From: Silene latifolia
Taxonomy: Eukaryota; Streptophyta; Magnoliopsida; Caryophyllales; Caryophyllaceae
NCBI RefSeq assembly: GCF_048544455.1
Contig: NC_133534.1
Location: 40,073,217-40,137,216, forward strand
Reading direction: 5' to 3'
DNA length: 64,000 bases
Positions 12,600 through 23,511 of the stretch are shown here, piece after piece. The translations under genes were made by a program, and so were the position numbers. The stretch's first letter is position 1. Each line of letters opens with the position of its first letter. The notes under the pieces are model-generated. The model did no database searches and was not told where the DNA came from. It saw only the letters and a list, made by a program, of their open reading frames with translations.

Positions 12600-13623
12600 G
12601 AATGAAACTTTAATGTTACACGAGTAAAACTTTAATGGTGATGAGTGAAACTTTATTTTTTTTAGGCCATTTTCAATATAAAAGTTTATATATATGTAAT
12701 GATCTAAAAATTTGTTATTTCTCGAATGAAACTTTAATGGTAAAGGATTAAAACTTTAATTCTTGGGAGCCGAAACTTTAGTGCGAGTCCTTCTATATAT
12801 AGGCAATAACCACCACCACCGCCAACAATAAAAACTCCTTTGTCGCTACCACCGCCAACAATAATAACAACAACCGCCAACACCACCCTGACTTCACCAA
12901 AAAAAAATAAAAAATTAGTAGATCTGAAAAACGAGTCCACCTACGACTCCTCCAACCATCGACACCCACCACCCTCGGCTTCTCAAACCACCACCAACAA
13001 AAAACAACTCCTTTGGCTTAGATCTAAAAAAAAAGGAGACCAACAGTGCTAAACAGCCACTGCGCGACTACGACCACGGCCACCACCTTCTCTCCCTGTT
13101 CGCCACCAACAACACCACCTACATCTTTAAAAAAAAGGAGGGAATAGGCGGTAGAACTACCGCCACTCCATTACCCACCGCAACACAAACCACCAACAAC
13201 AACAACAAACTTTTTAAGATCTGAAAAAAGAGAAAAAAAACAAAAAACGAGAAGGGGAAAAAGGCGGCGTCTGGTGGCGGCGGTTGAGGAGAGGAGAAGG
13301 GACGACCACGACGAGGGAGGACGGACGAGGGAGAGAGCGGCGTCTTATAGTGGCGTGCATTGTTGTGGTTGTTCTCGGTGGTGGTAGAGTGGTTGTTTTA
13401 GTGTTTAGGGTTGTTGGTGAGTGAGGGATGAGAAAGGCGGAGAGAGAAAGAGTGAGGAAGAGAGAGAAGTGAGAGGCAGCGAAATGGAAAGAAATTAGGT
13501 TTTATTGTCTTTTATATAACCTCTTTATTTTTAGATTTAATCTCAACCCTTGATTTTGTTACAATCTAAGGGTTAAGATTAGGACTTATGGACTCACCTA
13601 AGAGAGGTGGACTCATTTGATCC

Positions 13624-13627
<4 letters not shown>
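12600..13627. other. Non-coding CCA-rich and GA-rich segment, no gene recognised
   Basis: Holds repeated gaaactttaatg phrases (12600-12780), a CCACCACCGCC-type stretch (12810-13200), a GA-rich stretch (13250-13490) and inverted phrases around acccttgat/atctaagggt (13546-13577). It could be the decayed 5' part of a gene or a transposon-captured fragment; no conserved protein or splice structure is recognisable. Confidence 0.5.

Positions 13628-13699
<72 letters not shown>
13628..13699. repeat. (TA)36 microsatellite
   Basis: Seventy-two bases of uninterrupted TA. The following sequence is internal DNA of a LARD-type element, so the tract marks the left truncation point of that element. Confidence 0.97.
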
Positions 13700-13700
<1 letters not shown>

Positions 13701-14080
13701 CACAAACATTCTATTCACATGTTACTATAATGCCACATTGTAAACTAACTATCATGCAACATGCTTATTCACAACACTTTATAATATATCCTCTTCATCT
13801 TCTTTCACCACATTCCCTATTCCACCACAATCATTTTCCAACATTTCCATACAACACATCATCCAACATATTCAATAGAACATTAGTAAACACATAGCGA
13901 TCCCATGACACCCCATAGTGATCGGTTCAAAGTTGTAGGGCGAGATTGCGACTTTAGGACGTTTCCCAAGCCTTTGCATTAGCTCTTAACAACTCCTACC
14001 CAGGTTCATTTTATTTTGACTCCCTAGATTCATTGGGTTCATTAGTTACAGGTTCCAAAATCGTCGCTCTGATACGACTT

Positions 14081-14834
14081 TGTAACACCCCAATACTCCA
14101 AGTGCCTTACCAGGACCACTTAAGACATGGGAATGCTACCATCTCGGTTTCCCGTGGCAATGTATATCAAATAGACAATAACGAAACGTACTTTAATAAA
14201 TAAATTTAAAGTGATACAAGTCCAAACCAAAACTGTTAAATGGAAATACAACTGTTCCAAAATGCTAACTCAAATAAAGTAACAAAAGTATTATGATAAC
14301 ACAGCGGAAGACTACTATCAGACTCGTGGCGACTCCATCCCCAGCTAATCCCGTGCGCATCCATAGTATACCTGCTAGACAACTGCTCACCACCCCCGAA
14401 TGGATCACCATAGTTTTTAAAACATTTAAACGGGGTCAGTTACTGATTACACAAAAATAATACAACAGAAACAATACACAATTATCCAATCTCCATCATA
14501 ACTCCACACACCTGACTACACACTAAAGTGTGTAGTCCTGCTAGAATACTCATCGCAACAAGTATTCCACACCGCCAATTGGGGACTGCAGCCATTCCCA
14601 CCTAAGCCCCGCTCATCTCATCCGAGCGATAACCCATGTTCCTTAATGTGCACATCCCCTCTGTAGCGGATTCCACAGAGGGCGAATCAAGAGCATGAAG
14701 CCACTCCCACAAGTGACTCCACTCAGTCGAGGACGCACCTTGAGAACCACATAAAAACAATCACAACCAACCACATTATACAACAACAATTACCAATTAC
14801 CAATTCCAATACGATATGAATCAACAACGATAAA
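14081..14834 (-). repeat. E2 LTR, left portion
   Basis: Corresponds to the first half of 148-1584, including the stretch near actacacactaaagtgtgtag and the GATAACCCATGTT region. It ends in target copy ataaa (14830-14834) where F inserted. Confidence 0.88.
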
Positions 14835-16174
14835 TGATACTGTCGTTTCGTACCAAAAATAAAATACCTAAGTACAACTAACAGAAGTCAGCGGTAAGTA
14901 GGGTCGATCTCCACAGGGAGGCGGTGTACTATCTATTTGTCTATTTATCTGTCTAATGTCACGATGGGGGTTGAATTGATTTTAACTAAACTACTAAGGC
15001 TAAAGGCAAGAGGAAAAGGATAAAGGGAATTAACAATAAGAGAAAGGAAGTATGCTAGGGGTCGGTCTACCGTGGAAGCTATCAGATCTTATACTATCAG
15101 GAATACTAAGGCGATTAGACTATTGATAAGAAGAGCTATGGTCGTCACCTTTCGGTCCTTAAACCGCCCTAGAGCGTAAACAGCTTAACTTTCGCCCTCA
15201 CTGCAATACCCTATTGTAACTAAGCAAGCCTTCCCTTCCAATCTTTCGATCTAGGTCGGGGTTAACTAGAATTATGGGTCTCCTGCATGCATACATTCGA
15301 CCAGATAACAATTAAATTGCCTAATACAATTCCTATCGCAGGTCTAATCTATTTAATACAATTAAAGCATTGCTACCACGGCTTCCCTAATCCTAACATA
15401 CTAAGGGAACTAGCTACTCATGGGAATGGGGGAAGCAAGAATAAAATAAATAATAACAATAAACATTAAAAGGGAAGAAGAATTACTAGATTAAGGGATC
15501 CGGAAGAAATAAAAAGTAACAGTGTTTAAGGAAGGGAAAAGGAGTAACGTGATCCTTCCCGGATTGTTGGATTCTTTGGATGATTACAAATGACACCCTT
15601 TACTCCTATTTATAAGAAATTAGGAGTAGGATTAAACCTAATTAACGAATTAAAGCTTAAAAAGCCCAGACCAAAAGCATAATCCACTCGATCGAGTAGA
15701 GAAATCACTCGATCGAGCGAAATCGCCAGAAAAATTTCGATCGACCATTTATAGTGCTCGATCGATCGATTACACATAAGGGACTGGTCGATCGACTAAG
15801 GAAGCAACTCGATCGACTATTTATTGCACCTAAAACCACTCGATCGAGTAATAAATCACTCGATCAGGTGGGTCTTGACTTCAATGACTACAATTCTCGT
15901 TAGTTCGCCTTGACTTGTCCTTTTAGCTCCCGAAACACCTTCACGCATCCCAAGAAGATGACTATATTTCCGCTCCGAATCATCTCTTCCTCCAAATGCA
16001 TGCTAAATGGACGGTAAATAGCTCGATTTCGCTACTTTCTGGTGCATTCCTGTAATTAAGACAAAATACACCAAAGTAGCATATTCGGGGCATTTCGTAG
16101 CATAAAACCACGATAAAAGCATAGAAATACGTGCATAAAATAGGCTAAAAAGACTATGTAAAATGCACGTATCA
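14835..16174 (-). repeat. F 3' LTR
   Basis: TGATACTGTCG to GCACGTATCA, 1340 bases. Virtually identical to 19787-21124; the few differences nearly all fall at CAG/CTG positions (15571-15580, 15881-15890, about 15940). A TCGATCGA cluster lies at 15685-15866. Confidence 0.94.
15685..15866. repeat. TCGATCGA cluster in F LTR
   Basis: About eight units with varied arms: ACTCGATCGAGT, GCTCGATCGATCG, GGTCGATCGACT and ACTCGATCGACT, spaced about 18-30 bases. Repeated in the other LTR at about 20638-20820. Confidence 0.9.
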
Positions 16175-18249
16175 AATCTCCCCAAACCAAACCTTTACTC
16201 GTCCTCGAGTAAACTCAAATGCAACTAAAGGAACGGAAAAAGATAACTCAGAGCCAGCTACAAATGCCCACTTAAGCCAATTTAATGCAAGCAAACTAAC
16301 ACTTAAAGCAAGACAGTCAAATGCAAACGAGTTATAGGATGTTTATAAATAAAGCTGAACCGTCGACCTTGCAAGACCTTTAATAATGGACTCTCACGGG
16401 TCACTCTTTCTCTCATGAAGCAAAGGGTAAGCATATATATGTAAGAGAGAAAGAAAAATAGTCGCTCACCTAAACTACGACCCACATAAACATGCATGCA
16501 GCTAATATGATAGACAATTCTAACTACCGTACACACATTCCAACCAAACAAGGTCCTGTCACAGCCGAGGGCTTACAAAAATATGGTAAAGTGAGGCAAT
16601 GGGTAAGAAAAGGCAAAACAATTATGGGAATGTGGAGGTATAGGTGATCAAGCTAGTACCTAAACAAAACCATATATCAACATCCATTCTTACGCAATTA
16701 TAGAATAAGCACAATGCCCTTCATTTGGCATAAAACTCACCAAACCAAACTGAACATACTCCTCATATGATGTAAGATAGAACATAGGAGCAGAAACCGT
16801 CAACTAACAACATCTTTTTTTTTTCATAATTTTTCTTCTTTCTTTTTTTCATTTTTCTCGGTTTCTTCTTTTCTTTTCTGAATTCTCTTTTTTTTTCGAT
16901 TCTTTTTTTCATCACGTTTTTTTTTCGTTTTTTTTTTTGAATTCTTTTTTCAACATCCTCCCTTTCTTCATAGACTACCAACTCCGATTCAATAGAATAT
17001 GCGCCAAACTTGATACAATGAAATATATACCGCAAAACAACAATCTAAACTAGCTTGACAAGGCAGGCTAAATTTGGATGTAGCTAAAGGGTCAACTGGC
17101 AAATTTGGCTAATGTGGAGTTAAATGGGTAAAAATGAAAGAAAGGGAAAATGTAAGCACCTCCCTGCATGTGACACCAACCACTAACCCGAATGTATGAC
17201 GGCAAAAAGCAATTGAATTTCATATATGTGCAAATTGATGATACATGTTATGCAAGGAGTAACTACTCACAATCCTACATGAAACTGGTCATAAATGACA
17301 CCAGTTTATAAGGCTCTAAATCTTAGAAATTATAAGTAGGTTGCCAAAATTTCAGGTCAAGTCTATTCGTTCAGCTAAATTTAAACATAAACTCGTAGAT
17401 TATGCAAAGGACAAAGCTAATAAGATAATAGTTTAATGCAAGGCTTAAGCAAAAAGACAGTTATAGAGCAATATCATCATGGAAATCTACCGTTCCGACT
17501 CAACCTATATGCAAAAATAAACGAGAAATTTTTTTGAATTTTTAACATTTTTTCAAATTTTTATTGAATTTTTATGAAATAAATAACAATGCAAACAGAA
17601 ATTAAACGTGATTCTTGAAATGCAAATAAAACAATATGCAGACACAGATATGGATGCATAACCTCCCCAAACCAAACCGTACAATGCCCCCATTGTACCA
17701 AAACATGGAAAGGAAATGCAAACTAAAGGAGAAAGAGAGAGTAAAAAGCGGAAAACTCACAAAATGCGCGAATAAGGGGACCTCCCCAAACCGACCATGA
17801 AATGGGAGGTTGCTAAGGGCCCGGAAAACCGTCTCAGGAAGCTAATCCAAGTCAAATATACTCGATGTCCGTCCAACAGTGGTCGATCGAGTAGCATGGG
17901 CGCTCAAGACTGCTCGATCGACTTGTGGTGTGGTCGATCGAGTAGTTCCAGTTCTGCAGGGGGTCGATCGAGAGGAAGGTCTACTCGATCGAGTGAATAC
18001 ATCAGCTACAGTTCTCGATCGAGTAGAAAAACTACTCGATCGAGTGATCCTTAATGTAATTCCTGCAAAACGTAATGTAAACAGCCGCAAACTAACAAAA
18101 ACAAGCTTACTGAGATAGCCTATGGTATAAAAACCATTTATTAAACTGAAATTGAATAAAAACAAAATAAAATCTCCGGGTTGCCTCCCGGGTAGCGCTA
18201 GCTTCAGTCAGGTCCCAGCTCGACCTTCTTTTTCTTCGAACCACTCAAA
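16175..18249. other. F non-coding 3' interior
   Basis: About 2 kb downstream of the F frame on the minus strand. Purine tract next to the LTR, a long pyrimidine run (16815-16950) and an A/T repeat (17520-17580). The matching E regions are the purine run near 39930 and the aaaattcaaaaaaatt text near 39330. A lysine/arginine-rich frame at 16763-17035 is only the complement of the pyrimidine run. Confidence 0.75.
17881..18048. repeat. TCGATCGA cluster in F interior
   Basis: About seven units (GGTCGATCGAGT, GCTCGATCGACT, TCTCGATCGAGT, ACTCGATCGAGT), 20-30 bases apart, downstream of the gag-like frame. All three reading frames of both strands stay open through much of the array, producing overlapping artefact frames. 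Confidence 0.9.
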
Positions 18250-19545
18250 CTAAATACAATCAAAACAGCTCAAAGCGCGCAGCAACCTGTCAAATAGCTG
18301 CGCATGTGCTACACAAAAGCATAAGTAGCACCAAAGTGGAATAACAAAATAGGAAATAAAAATGTTTAACTTTTTAAGCCGAACAAATTTCCTATGGGCG
18401 CTCCTAAATTTATCCACAAAATAAAGGAGCGCGGGAGCAATCGTCAATACATTATGGGTTAAATTCAAATTAGCAATTTTGAGATGACATGTACGGTGAA
18501 AATCAGTTAAATTATATGTCCACATGGGAGGGGGTAAAGCATTAAAAGGACATGCGTGAATCAGACGAGGTAATATACAAACAATAATAAAATTACCGTT
18601 TACTACCTCAGGTTGGTTGCTCTCAACTACGGAATCACAGATAAAAGAATGTGATACCTCATCCGTGCTAGGAGCAATTACCGTCTCAACTGCTTCTTCA
18701 TCAACCTCCTCAGTGGAGTCTGCCCCGTAGGTCGCAGCTTCAAGTGTATCCGACTCGGCTGTGAATAGGGGAGGTTCACCGTAGTCTTCATCATTGTCAA
18801 ACTCGTCATCCAATATGAACCCAAGTGACGGAGTTAAGCTCCCAATGGCCAAATCAGTCGATCGAGCAAAGTACTCGCTCGATCGACCAACTTCCTCCTG
18901 AATTCCACTCGATCGAGCAATGCTATCACTCGATCGAGCATTTTCTCCTGGCAAATCACTCGATCGACTAATATAAGTCACTCGATCGAGTGATTCCTCT
19001 TTTACAGCGCTGAAATCCTCGTGTGGGGCAATGAAATGTGATAGAAGCTCGTCGTCCGAGTCATAAAAGTCATCCTCAGCATTGGGCAACACGGTTTTTT
19101 CATGGGGAAAACCGTTCTCAGCAAGGTATACCTCTTCTGGTTGCCAATTATCCGACTCAGCTGTTAACTGAGCAATTTTAGACTCCAGCTCAATGATTTG
19201 AGCATCCGCACGTCTATCACTCTCTTGCCTCACTCGATCATAATTCTGTATTTGAGATGCAAGTATCTCCATTAAAGACCTCAGTTCTGCAACCTCTTCT
19301 TCTTGTATCGCAGCTGCTAACTGAGCAATGTCAGTTTCGAGCTTTTCAAGTTGCGAAGAAGTGCGTCTATCATGATCTTGCCTCTCTCGGTCACGATCTT
19401 GCAATTGAGATGCAAGTGTCTGCAGTAAGGATTTCAGCTCCGCAATCTCTTCTTCTTGTATATCAGGAGGATCTTGTTGCGGCGGCCATTGATATGGCGG
19501 ATGTGGCGGCACAACTACATTTGCATTGTGCTCGCAGAACCACAT
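18250..19545 (-). CDS. F gag-like protein with coiled coil and palindrome-encoded spacer
   Basis: 431-residue open frame, intact. Residues about 15-130 hold two copies of a heptad-rich unit (EEEIAELKSLLQTLASQ and EEEVAELRSLMEILASQ, each followed by a D/R-rich stretch), predicted to form a coiled coil. Residues about 140-180 are acidic; about 185-230 are an RSS/RST/DRV-rich spacer encoded by the TCGATCGA cluster (18855-18992). A hydrophobic C-terminus follows. The start matches the gag region of E (CCGCCACATCC in both), but the zinc knuckle of E is lost. Function is inferred: a particle or RNA-binding role in a non-autonomous element. There is no homology to a host enzyme. Confidence 0.65.
   Translation of the reverse strand: MWFCEHNANVVVPPHPPYQWPPQQDPPDIQEEEIAELKSLLQTLASQLQDRDRERQDHDRRTSSQLEKLETDIAQLAAAIQEEEVAELRSLMEILASQIQNYDRVRQESDRRADAQIIELESKIAQLTAESDNWQPEEVYLAENGFPHEKTVLPNAEDDFYDSDDELLSHFIAPHEDFSAVKEESLDRVTYISRSSDLPGENARSSDSIARSSGIQEEVGRSSEYFARSTDLAIGSLTPSLGFILDDEFDNDEDYGEPPLFTAESDTLEAATYGADSTEEVDEEAVETVIAPSTDEVSHSFICDSVVESNQPEVVNGNFIIVCILPRLIHACPFNALPPPMWTYNLTDFHRTCHLKIANLNLTHNVLTIAPALLYFVDKFRSAHRKFVRLKKLNIFISYFVIPLWCYLCFCVAHAQLFDRLLRALSCFDCI
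18855..18992. repeat. TCGATCGA cluster inside the F gag-like frame
   Basis: Seven to eight units (AGTCGATCGAGC, GCTCGATCGACC, ACTCGATCGAGC, ACTCGATCGACT, ACTCGATCGAGT) within coding sequence. It is translated without stops as RSS/RST/LDRV-type spacer and keeps the surrounding frame. Confidence 0.9.
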
Positions 19546-19763
19546 CTCCGTAGTAGATCACCTTTGTTCCATATAATGGGACATCGGTGATGGGTCAAAG
19601 GTACTCAAGCCTTCCCTTTGACTGTCTTTCACCTAGAACTGTCTAGGTAGTACCTGTAAGGCCTATCAAAACAGCACTAAACAAAAGATTAAAACGGCCT
19701 CAAGGGAAGAATCCCCTGAGGCTAAAAACAGATAGAATTAAACAAATAAATAAATAGATTGCC

Positions 19764-19781
19764 TCCCCGGCAACGGCGCCA
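19764..19781 (-). other. Primer-binding site, Asp-tRNA type
   Basis: The complement reads TGGCGCCGTTGCCGGGGA, matching the 3' end of plant tRNA-Asp with CCA, as in Athila-group gypsy elements. It lies five bases from the LTR at 19787. Confidence 0.9.
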
Positions 19782-19786
19782 AAATT

Positions 19787-21124
19787 TGATGCGGTCGTTT
19801 CTACACCAAAAATAAAATACCTAAGTACAACTAACAGAAGTCAGCGGTAAGTAGGGTCGATCTCCACAGGGAGGCGGTGTACTATCTATTTGTCTATTTA
19901 TCTGTCTAATGTCACGATGGGGGTTGAATTGATTTTAACTAAACTACTAAGGCTAAAGGCAAGAGGAAAAGGATAAAGGGAATTAACAATAAGAGAAAGG
20001 AAGTATGCTAGGGGTCGGTCTACCGTGGAAGCTATCAGATCTTATACTATCAGGAATACTAAGGCGATTAGACTATTGATAAGAAGAGCTATGGTCGTCA
20101 CCTTTCGGTCCTTAAACCGCCCTAGAGCGTAAACAGCTTAACTTTCGCCCTCACTGCAATACCCTATTGTAACTAAGCAAGCCTTCCCTTCCAATCTTTC
20201 GATCTAGGTCGGGGTTAACTAGAATTATGGGTCTCCTGCATGCATACATTCGACCAGATAACAATTAAATTGCCTAATACAATTCCTATCGCAGGTCTAA
20301 TCTATTTAATACAATTAAAGCATTGCTACCACGGCTTCCCTAATCCTAACATACTAAGGGAACTAGCTACTCATGGGAATGGGGGAAGCAAGAATAAAAT
20401 AAATAATAACAATAAACATTAAAAGGGAAGAAGAATTACTAGATTAAGGGATCCGGAAGAAATAAAAAGTAACAGTGTTTAAGGAAGGGAAAAGGAGTAA
20501 CGTGATCCTTCCCGGATTGTTGGATTACTGGATGATTACAAATGACACCCTTTACTCCTATTTATAAGAAATTAGGAGTAGGATTAAACCTAATTAACGA
20601 ATTAAAGCTTAAAAAGCCCAGCCCGCAGCATAATCCACTCGATCGAGTAGAGAAATCACTCGATCGAGCGAAATCAGCCAGAAAACAGCTCGATCGACCA
20701 TTTATAGTGCTCGATCGACTGATTACACATAAGGGACTGGTCGATCGACTAAGGAAGCAACTCGATCGACTATTTATTGCACCTAAAACCACTCGATCGA
20801 GTAATAAATCACTCGATCAGGTGGGTCTTGACTTCAGCAGCTACAATTCTCGTTAGTTCGCCTTGACTTGTCCTTTTAGCTCCCGAAACACCTTCACGCA
20901 TCCCAAGACAGCTATATTTCCGCTCCGAATCATCTCTTCCTCCAAATGCATGCTAAATGGACGGTAAATAGCTCGATTTCGCTACTTTCTGGTGCATTCC
21001 TGTAATTAAGACAAAATACACCAAAGTAGCATATTCGGGGCATTTCGTAGCATAAAACCACGATAAAAGCATAGAAATACGTGCATAAAATAGGCTAAAA
21101 AGACTATGTAAAATGCACGTATCA
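19787..21124 (-). repeat. F 5' LTR
   Basis: TGATGCGGTCG to GCACGTATCA, followed by ataaa. Pairs with 14835-16174. Contains the same TCGATCGA array (about 20638-20820) and the same small plus-strand frame (20240-20422 = 15287-15469), which is LTR text. Confidence 0.94.
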
Positions 21125-21129
21125 ATAAA

Positions 21130-21704
21130 CAACCATCAACAACACTATGTAATCAATAACCAAGTAGGGAAACCCTACATGGAAAAACAATCACCAAGAT
21201 CGTCACAGTTTGCTAATCAAAAATCGTTCTTCAACAAAATCACCTTATATCAAACATACAATCATACAATAACCATCTATTACAACAATATACTCCCAAA
21301 CCCCTGATCTACCCAATTAAGGTTTTAAACCAAATCAAGGAAACAATATAAAAACTATACAAGGATCTTACCCTCGACACGACGAACTCAACGGCGTAAA
21401 GAACATGACGATCTGACCACCCTAGCCTTTGGGATTTGATAGCAACGCGACGAAAGAGAGCAACGAACTTGTTTTCTTTTTGAAAGGTTTTAGAAAAGGT
21501 GAAAAGTGACAAAGAAGGTGACGGAAGGCTTTATATATTAATCACGTGTTACTAACAAAACCCGGCTAAAACAACCCGCATAACCGACTTACTCGATCGA
21601 GTACCCTTCAGCAGAACACTGTTTCGTAAACCAAACATACTTACTCGACAGAGTAAGCCCCACTCGATAGAGTACCCAAAGACATATAAAACCGTAGTAT
21701 TACA
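21130..21704 (-). repeat. E2 LTR, right portion
   Basis: Continues the LTR interrupted at 14834. It contains a reduced palindrome array (one TACTCGATCGAGTA plus ACTCGACAGAGT and ACTCGATAGAGT, about 21592-21676) and ends ccgtagtattaca. The adjoining gypsy gag begins immediately. Confidence 0.88.
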
Positions 21705-21754
21705 GTTAGCTCGTCATAGAAATCGATATCCAGTGGTAGCCCCTGCCTAAAAGC

Positions 21755-22614
21755 TTACACGGCTGTTCCAACATCACATCTGGGGATTGAGACCTTCTCT
21801 TTGTTGAATCTGGTCAGGAATGCCTTGATTGTCTCGCCTGGCTTTTGCTTGATTCTGTAAAGGTCACTGGATCTCTTTTCGAGCTCCCTGCTACTTGCAA
21901 ACTGGTGGTTGAACGAGTTTATTAGATCTGCAAGGACTTGATGCTTCCATTTGGCAGGTTTATGTACCATTGAAGGGCAGGCCCGGTCAGGGTTGTTCCA
22001 AAGCCTTTGCACATACATACTTGTCGTAGCTCACTGGGTATAGAGGCTGCCAACATTCTCTGTTTGTAGTAGGCTACATGGTTTTCAGTATCTGTAGTTC
22101 CATCATAGGTTCTCATTAATGGTACCACAAAATTTTTAGGCAGATCTATTTTAGCTATCTCATGCACGAAGGGAGAGTCAACATAGCTTTCAGGGTTGGC
22201 TTCCTCAATACTTGCAGGCACTCCACGGATCTTCTAAAATTTCTCATGGAATTTCCGGATCTTCTGGACCATGGCCATCATTATGGCTACATTAGTTTGA
22301 TCTGGGGTGGTCTCTTCATTTGGGGTTTCTTCTGAGTCTGAATCAAGATCCCCTGATTTGGTTTTTGATGGAGTTGGAGTACTAAAGTTGGAGAAATCAA
22401 TATTCCTGATGATTGAAGAAAATGGTGTTCCAGGCTGAATCTTCCATTTTGAGCATGAAGCTTTATCTCCTAGCTTTTGCTTCATATTGGACTCTGATTC
22501 TTTCAGTTTCTGGACATCAGCTTCAGCCTGGGCCATCTTTTGCTTCAGTTGCTCCATTTCCAGTAGTTGTTGTTTGGCGGCAGCGAGTTGTTGTTCTATA
22601 TTGTCTCCAATCAT
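21755..22614 (-). pseudogene. Gypsy G gag, broken
   Basis: The N-terminal block (22614-22234) begins ATGATTGGAGAC, with a Gln/Lys-rich coiled coil (about residues 8-50) and an acidic linker. It ends at a TAG (22234-22236) that reads CAG by one base change. The next block has the Retrotrans_gag signature (FVHEIAKIDLP, MRTYDGTTD, NHVAYYKQRM, PALQWY). At about 21950 the frame shifts by one base beside a CAG, and the second half (INSFNHQFASSRE, FLTRFNKE) continues in another frame. Gag packages element RNA; this copy is not translatable. Both breaks lie at CAG and may be sequence errors. Confidence 0.82.
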
Positions 22615-22695
22615 TTTTTAGGAGAGTTTTTGTGTTGTTTGGGATTAGGTTTTGATTATTTTTGAGCTAGATGCCCAAAGGTGGGCGCCAATTAT

Positions 22696-23494
22696 TTTAG
22701 CAAGATTTCACACGGAGATAAAGTCTTGGCAGGGATTTAATTGCAGGGCAATCTAACTCAAATAATTATGCCTGACTAGTACGATGAATAACTTAAACAA
22801 TGAATAATAAAGTGAAAGACAGAGATTTGTACGTGGAAAACCCTGGGAATAAGGGAAAAAACCACGGGCACCAAGCCAGGAGAGATTGTTATTATCTTTT
22901 AACGTATCCTGACAGGGAATATGTATGTCAGGCTAGAAGTAGAGTATAAGTGCTTAGTAAATATGCTCAAGGTGATTACAATTATAAAAAGAGAGTAAGA
23001 TTGAGTGAATAATAGATGATGCCCCTTCTTTCTTTTGCTTTGCTCTTTATATCTTGCAAATAACGGCTCTTTCATGTTTGTTTTGGATGTTCCTAGGTAA
23101 TAGGCCTCGTGTTCTATTTACCCGGAGGTGGTTGTTTGACTCTATAATCTGCATGCCGCTATCTTTGCTCAGTCAGCTGCTCCATATTCTTCGTATATTT
23201 TGTTGAATAGGTCTTCCTTTAAAGTAGGAACCATTTCTCTAGGTTTTAGTTGTGCTTTAGTTGTTCCCTGACTTGTTTTAGTAGTGCCCAACATACGGCT
23301 GGTGAGTTGTTCCTTCAAGTCTGGCCTGGATAGATGGCCTGACCTGTCTTTCCCTCCTGGTTGGCACCTGCCTGGGTATAGTATGCTTTGTATTGAGTTA
23401 CTTCTGTTCAGGATATGCTTGGTATTTATTTGCCTGACTTTTGTCTGATCAGGTAGGACAATTCTTGGCCCAATATTAACAATGGTACAAACAC
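22696..23494 (-). repeat. Gypsy G 5' LTR (approximate limits)
   Basis: Between the primer site and the copia junction; about 0.8 kb. Ends are inferred: the primer-side end reads tttagcaag where TG/CA would be expected, and the outer end is taken at acaaacaca. A TATA-like ctttatatc (23043-23051) could be a promoter. No partner LTR is present for confirmation. Confidence 0.5.
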
Positions 23495-23511
23495 AGTTTT
23501 CTAAGTAGGTT

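Larger units (their letters stand above)
14835..21124 (-). mobile_element. Element F: pol-less Athila-related LTR element
   Basis: Complete insertion with LTRs 14835-16174 and 19787-21124 and duplication ataaa (14830-14834, 21125-21129). Minus orientation: Asp-tRNA primer site (complement TGGCGCCGTTGCCGGGGA, 19764-19781) and purine tract (complement of aatctccccaaacc, 16175-16188). The interior is 3.6 kb with a single gag-like frame and no protease, reverse transcriptase or integrase. It shares the primer site, purine tract, leader phrases (tttagcctca, gataggcctta) and a 3' purine-rich tract with Athila-like complex E, so it is a shortened relative. Confidence 0.9.
13700..21704 (-). mobile_element. 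Truncated second element of the 148-7575 family (E2), split by F
   Basis: 13700-14080 matches internal text of the first element at about 5570-6137 (acacatagcgatccc, gttgtagggcgag, and a primer site degraded to gctctgatacgac). The LTR starts at 14081 (tgtaacacccca), is interrupted at 14834, resumes at 21130 and ends at 21704 (ccgtagtattaca). Orientation minus. The other LTR and most of the interior are missing to the left. Divergence from the first element is clearly higher than between that element's own LTRs. The right flank is gypsy element G, into which it probably inserted. Confidence 0.85.
21705..23494 (-). mobile_element. Gypsy element G (Tat-like), truncated: 5' LTR, leader, gag part
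   Basis: Minus-strand gypsy fragment. The primer site is the complement of 22673-22690 (TGGCGCCCACCTTTGGGC), a Tat-group-like site. Upstream is an LTR (about 22696-23494), downstream a gag of two blocks. The rest is missing because E2 sits in the gag at 21704. The right edge joins a copia integrase at about 23500, so G probably inserted into H. Lineage is inferred from primer site and gag type. Confidence 0.75.

Noticed and set aside
13607..13897. Open frame with a long Ile-Tyr repeat
   Set aside because: It is the translation of the (TA)36 microsatellite followed by LTR-element interior; not a gene.
16763..17035. Lys/Arg-rich frame on the minus strand
   Set aside because: Complement of a pyrimidine run in the F 3' region, mirrored by the purine run in E; low-complexity artefact.
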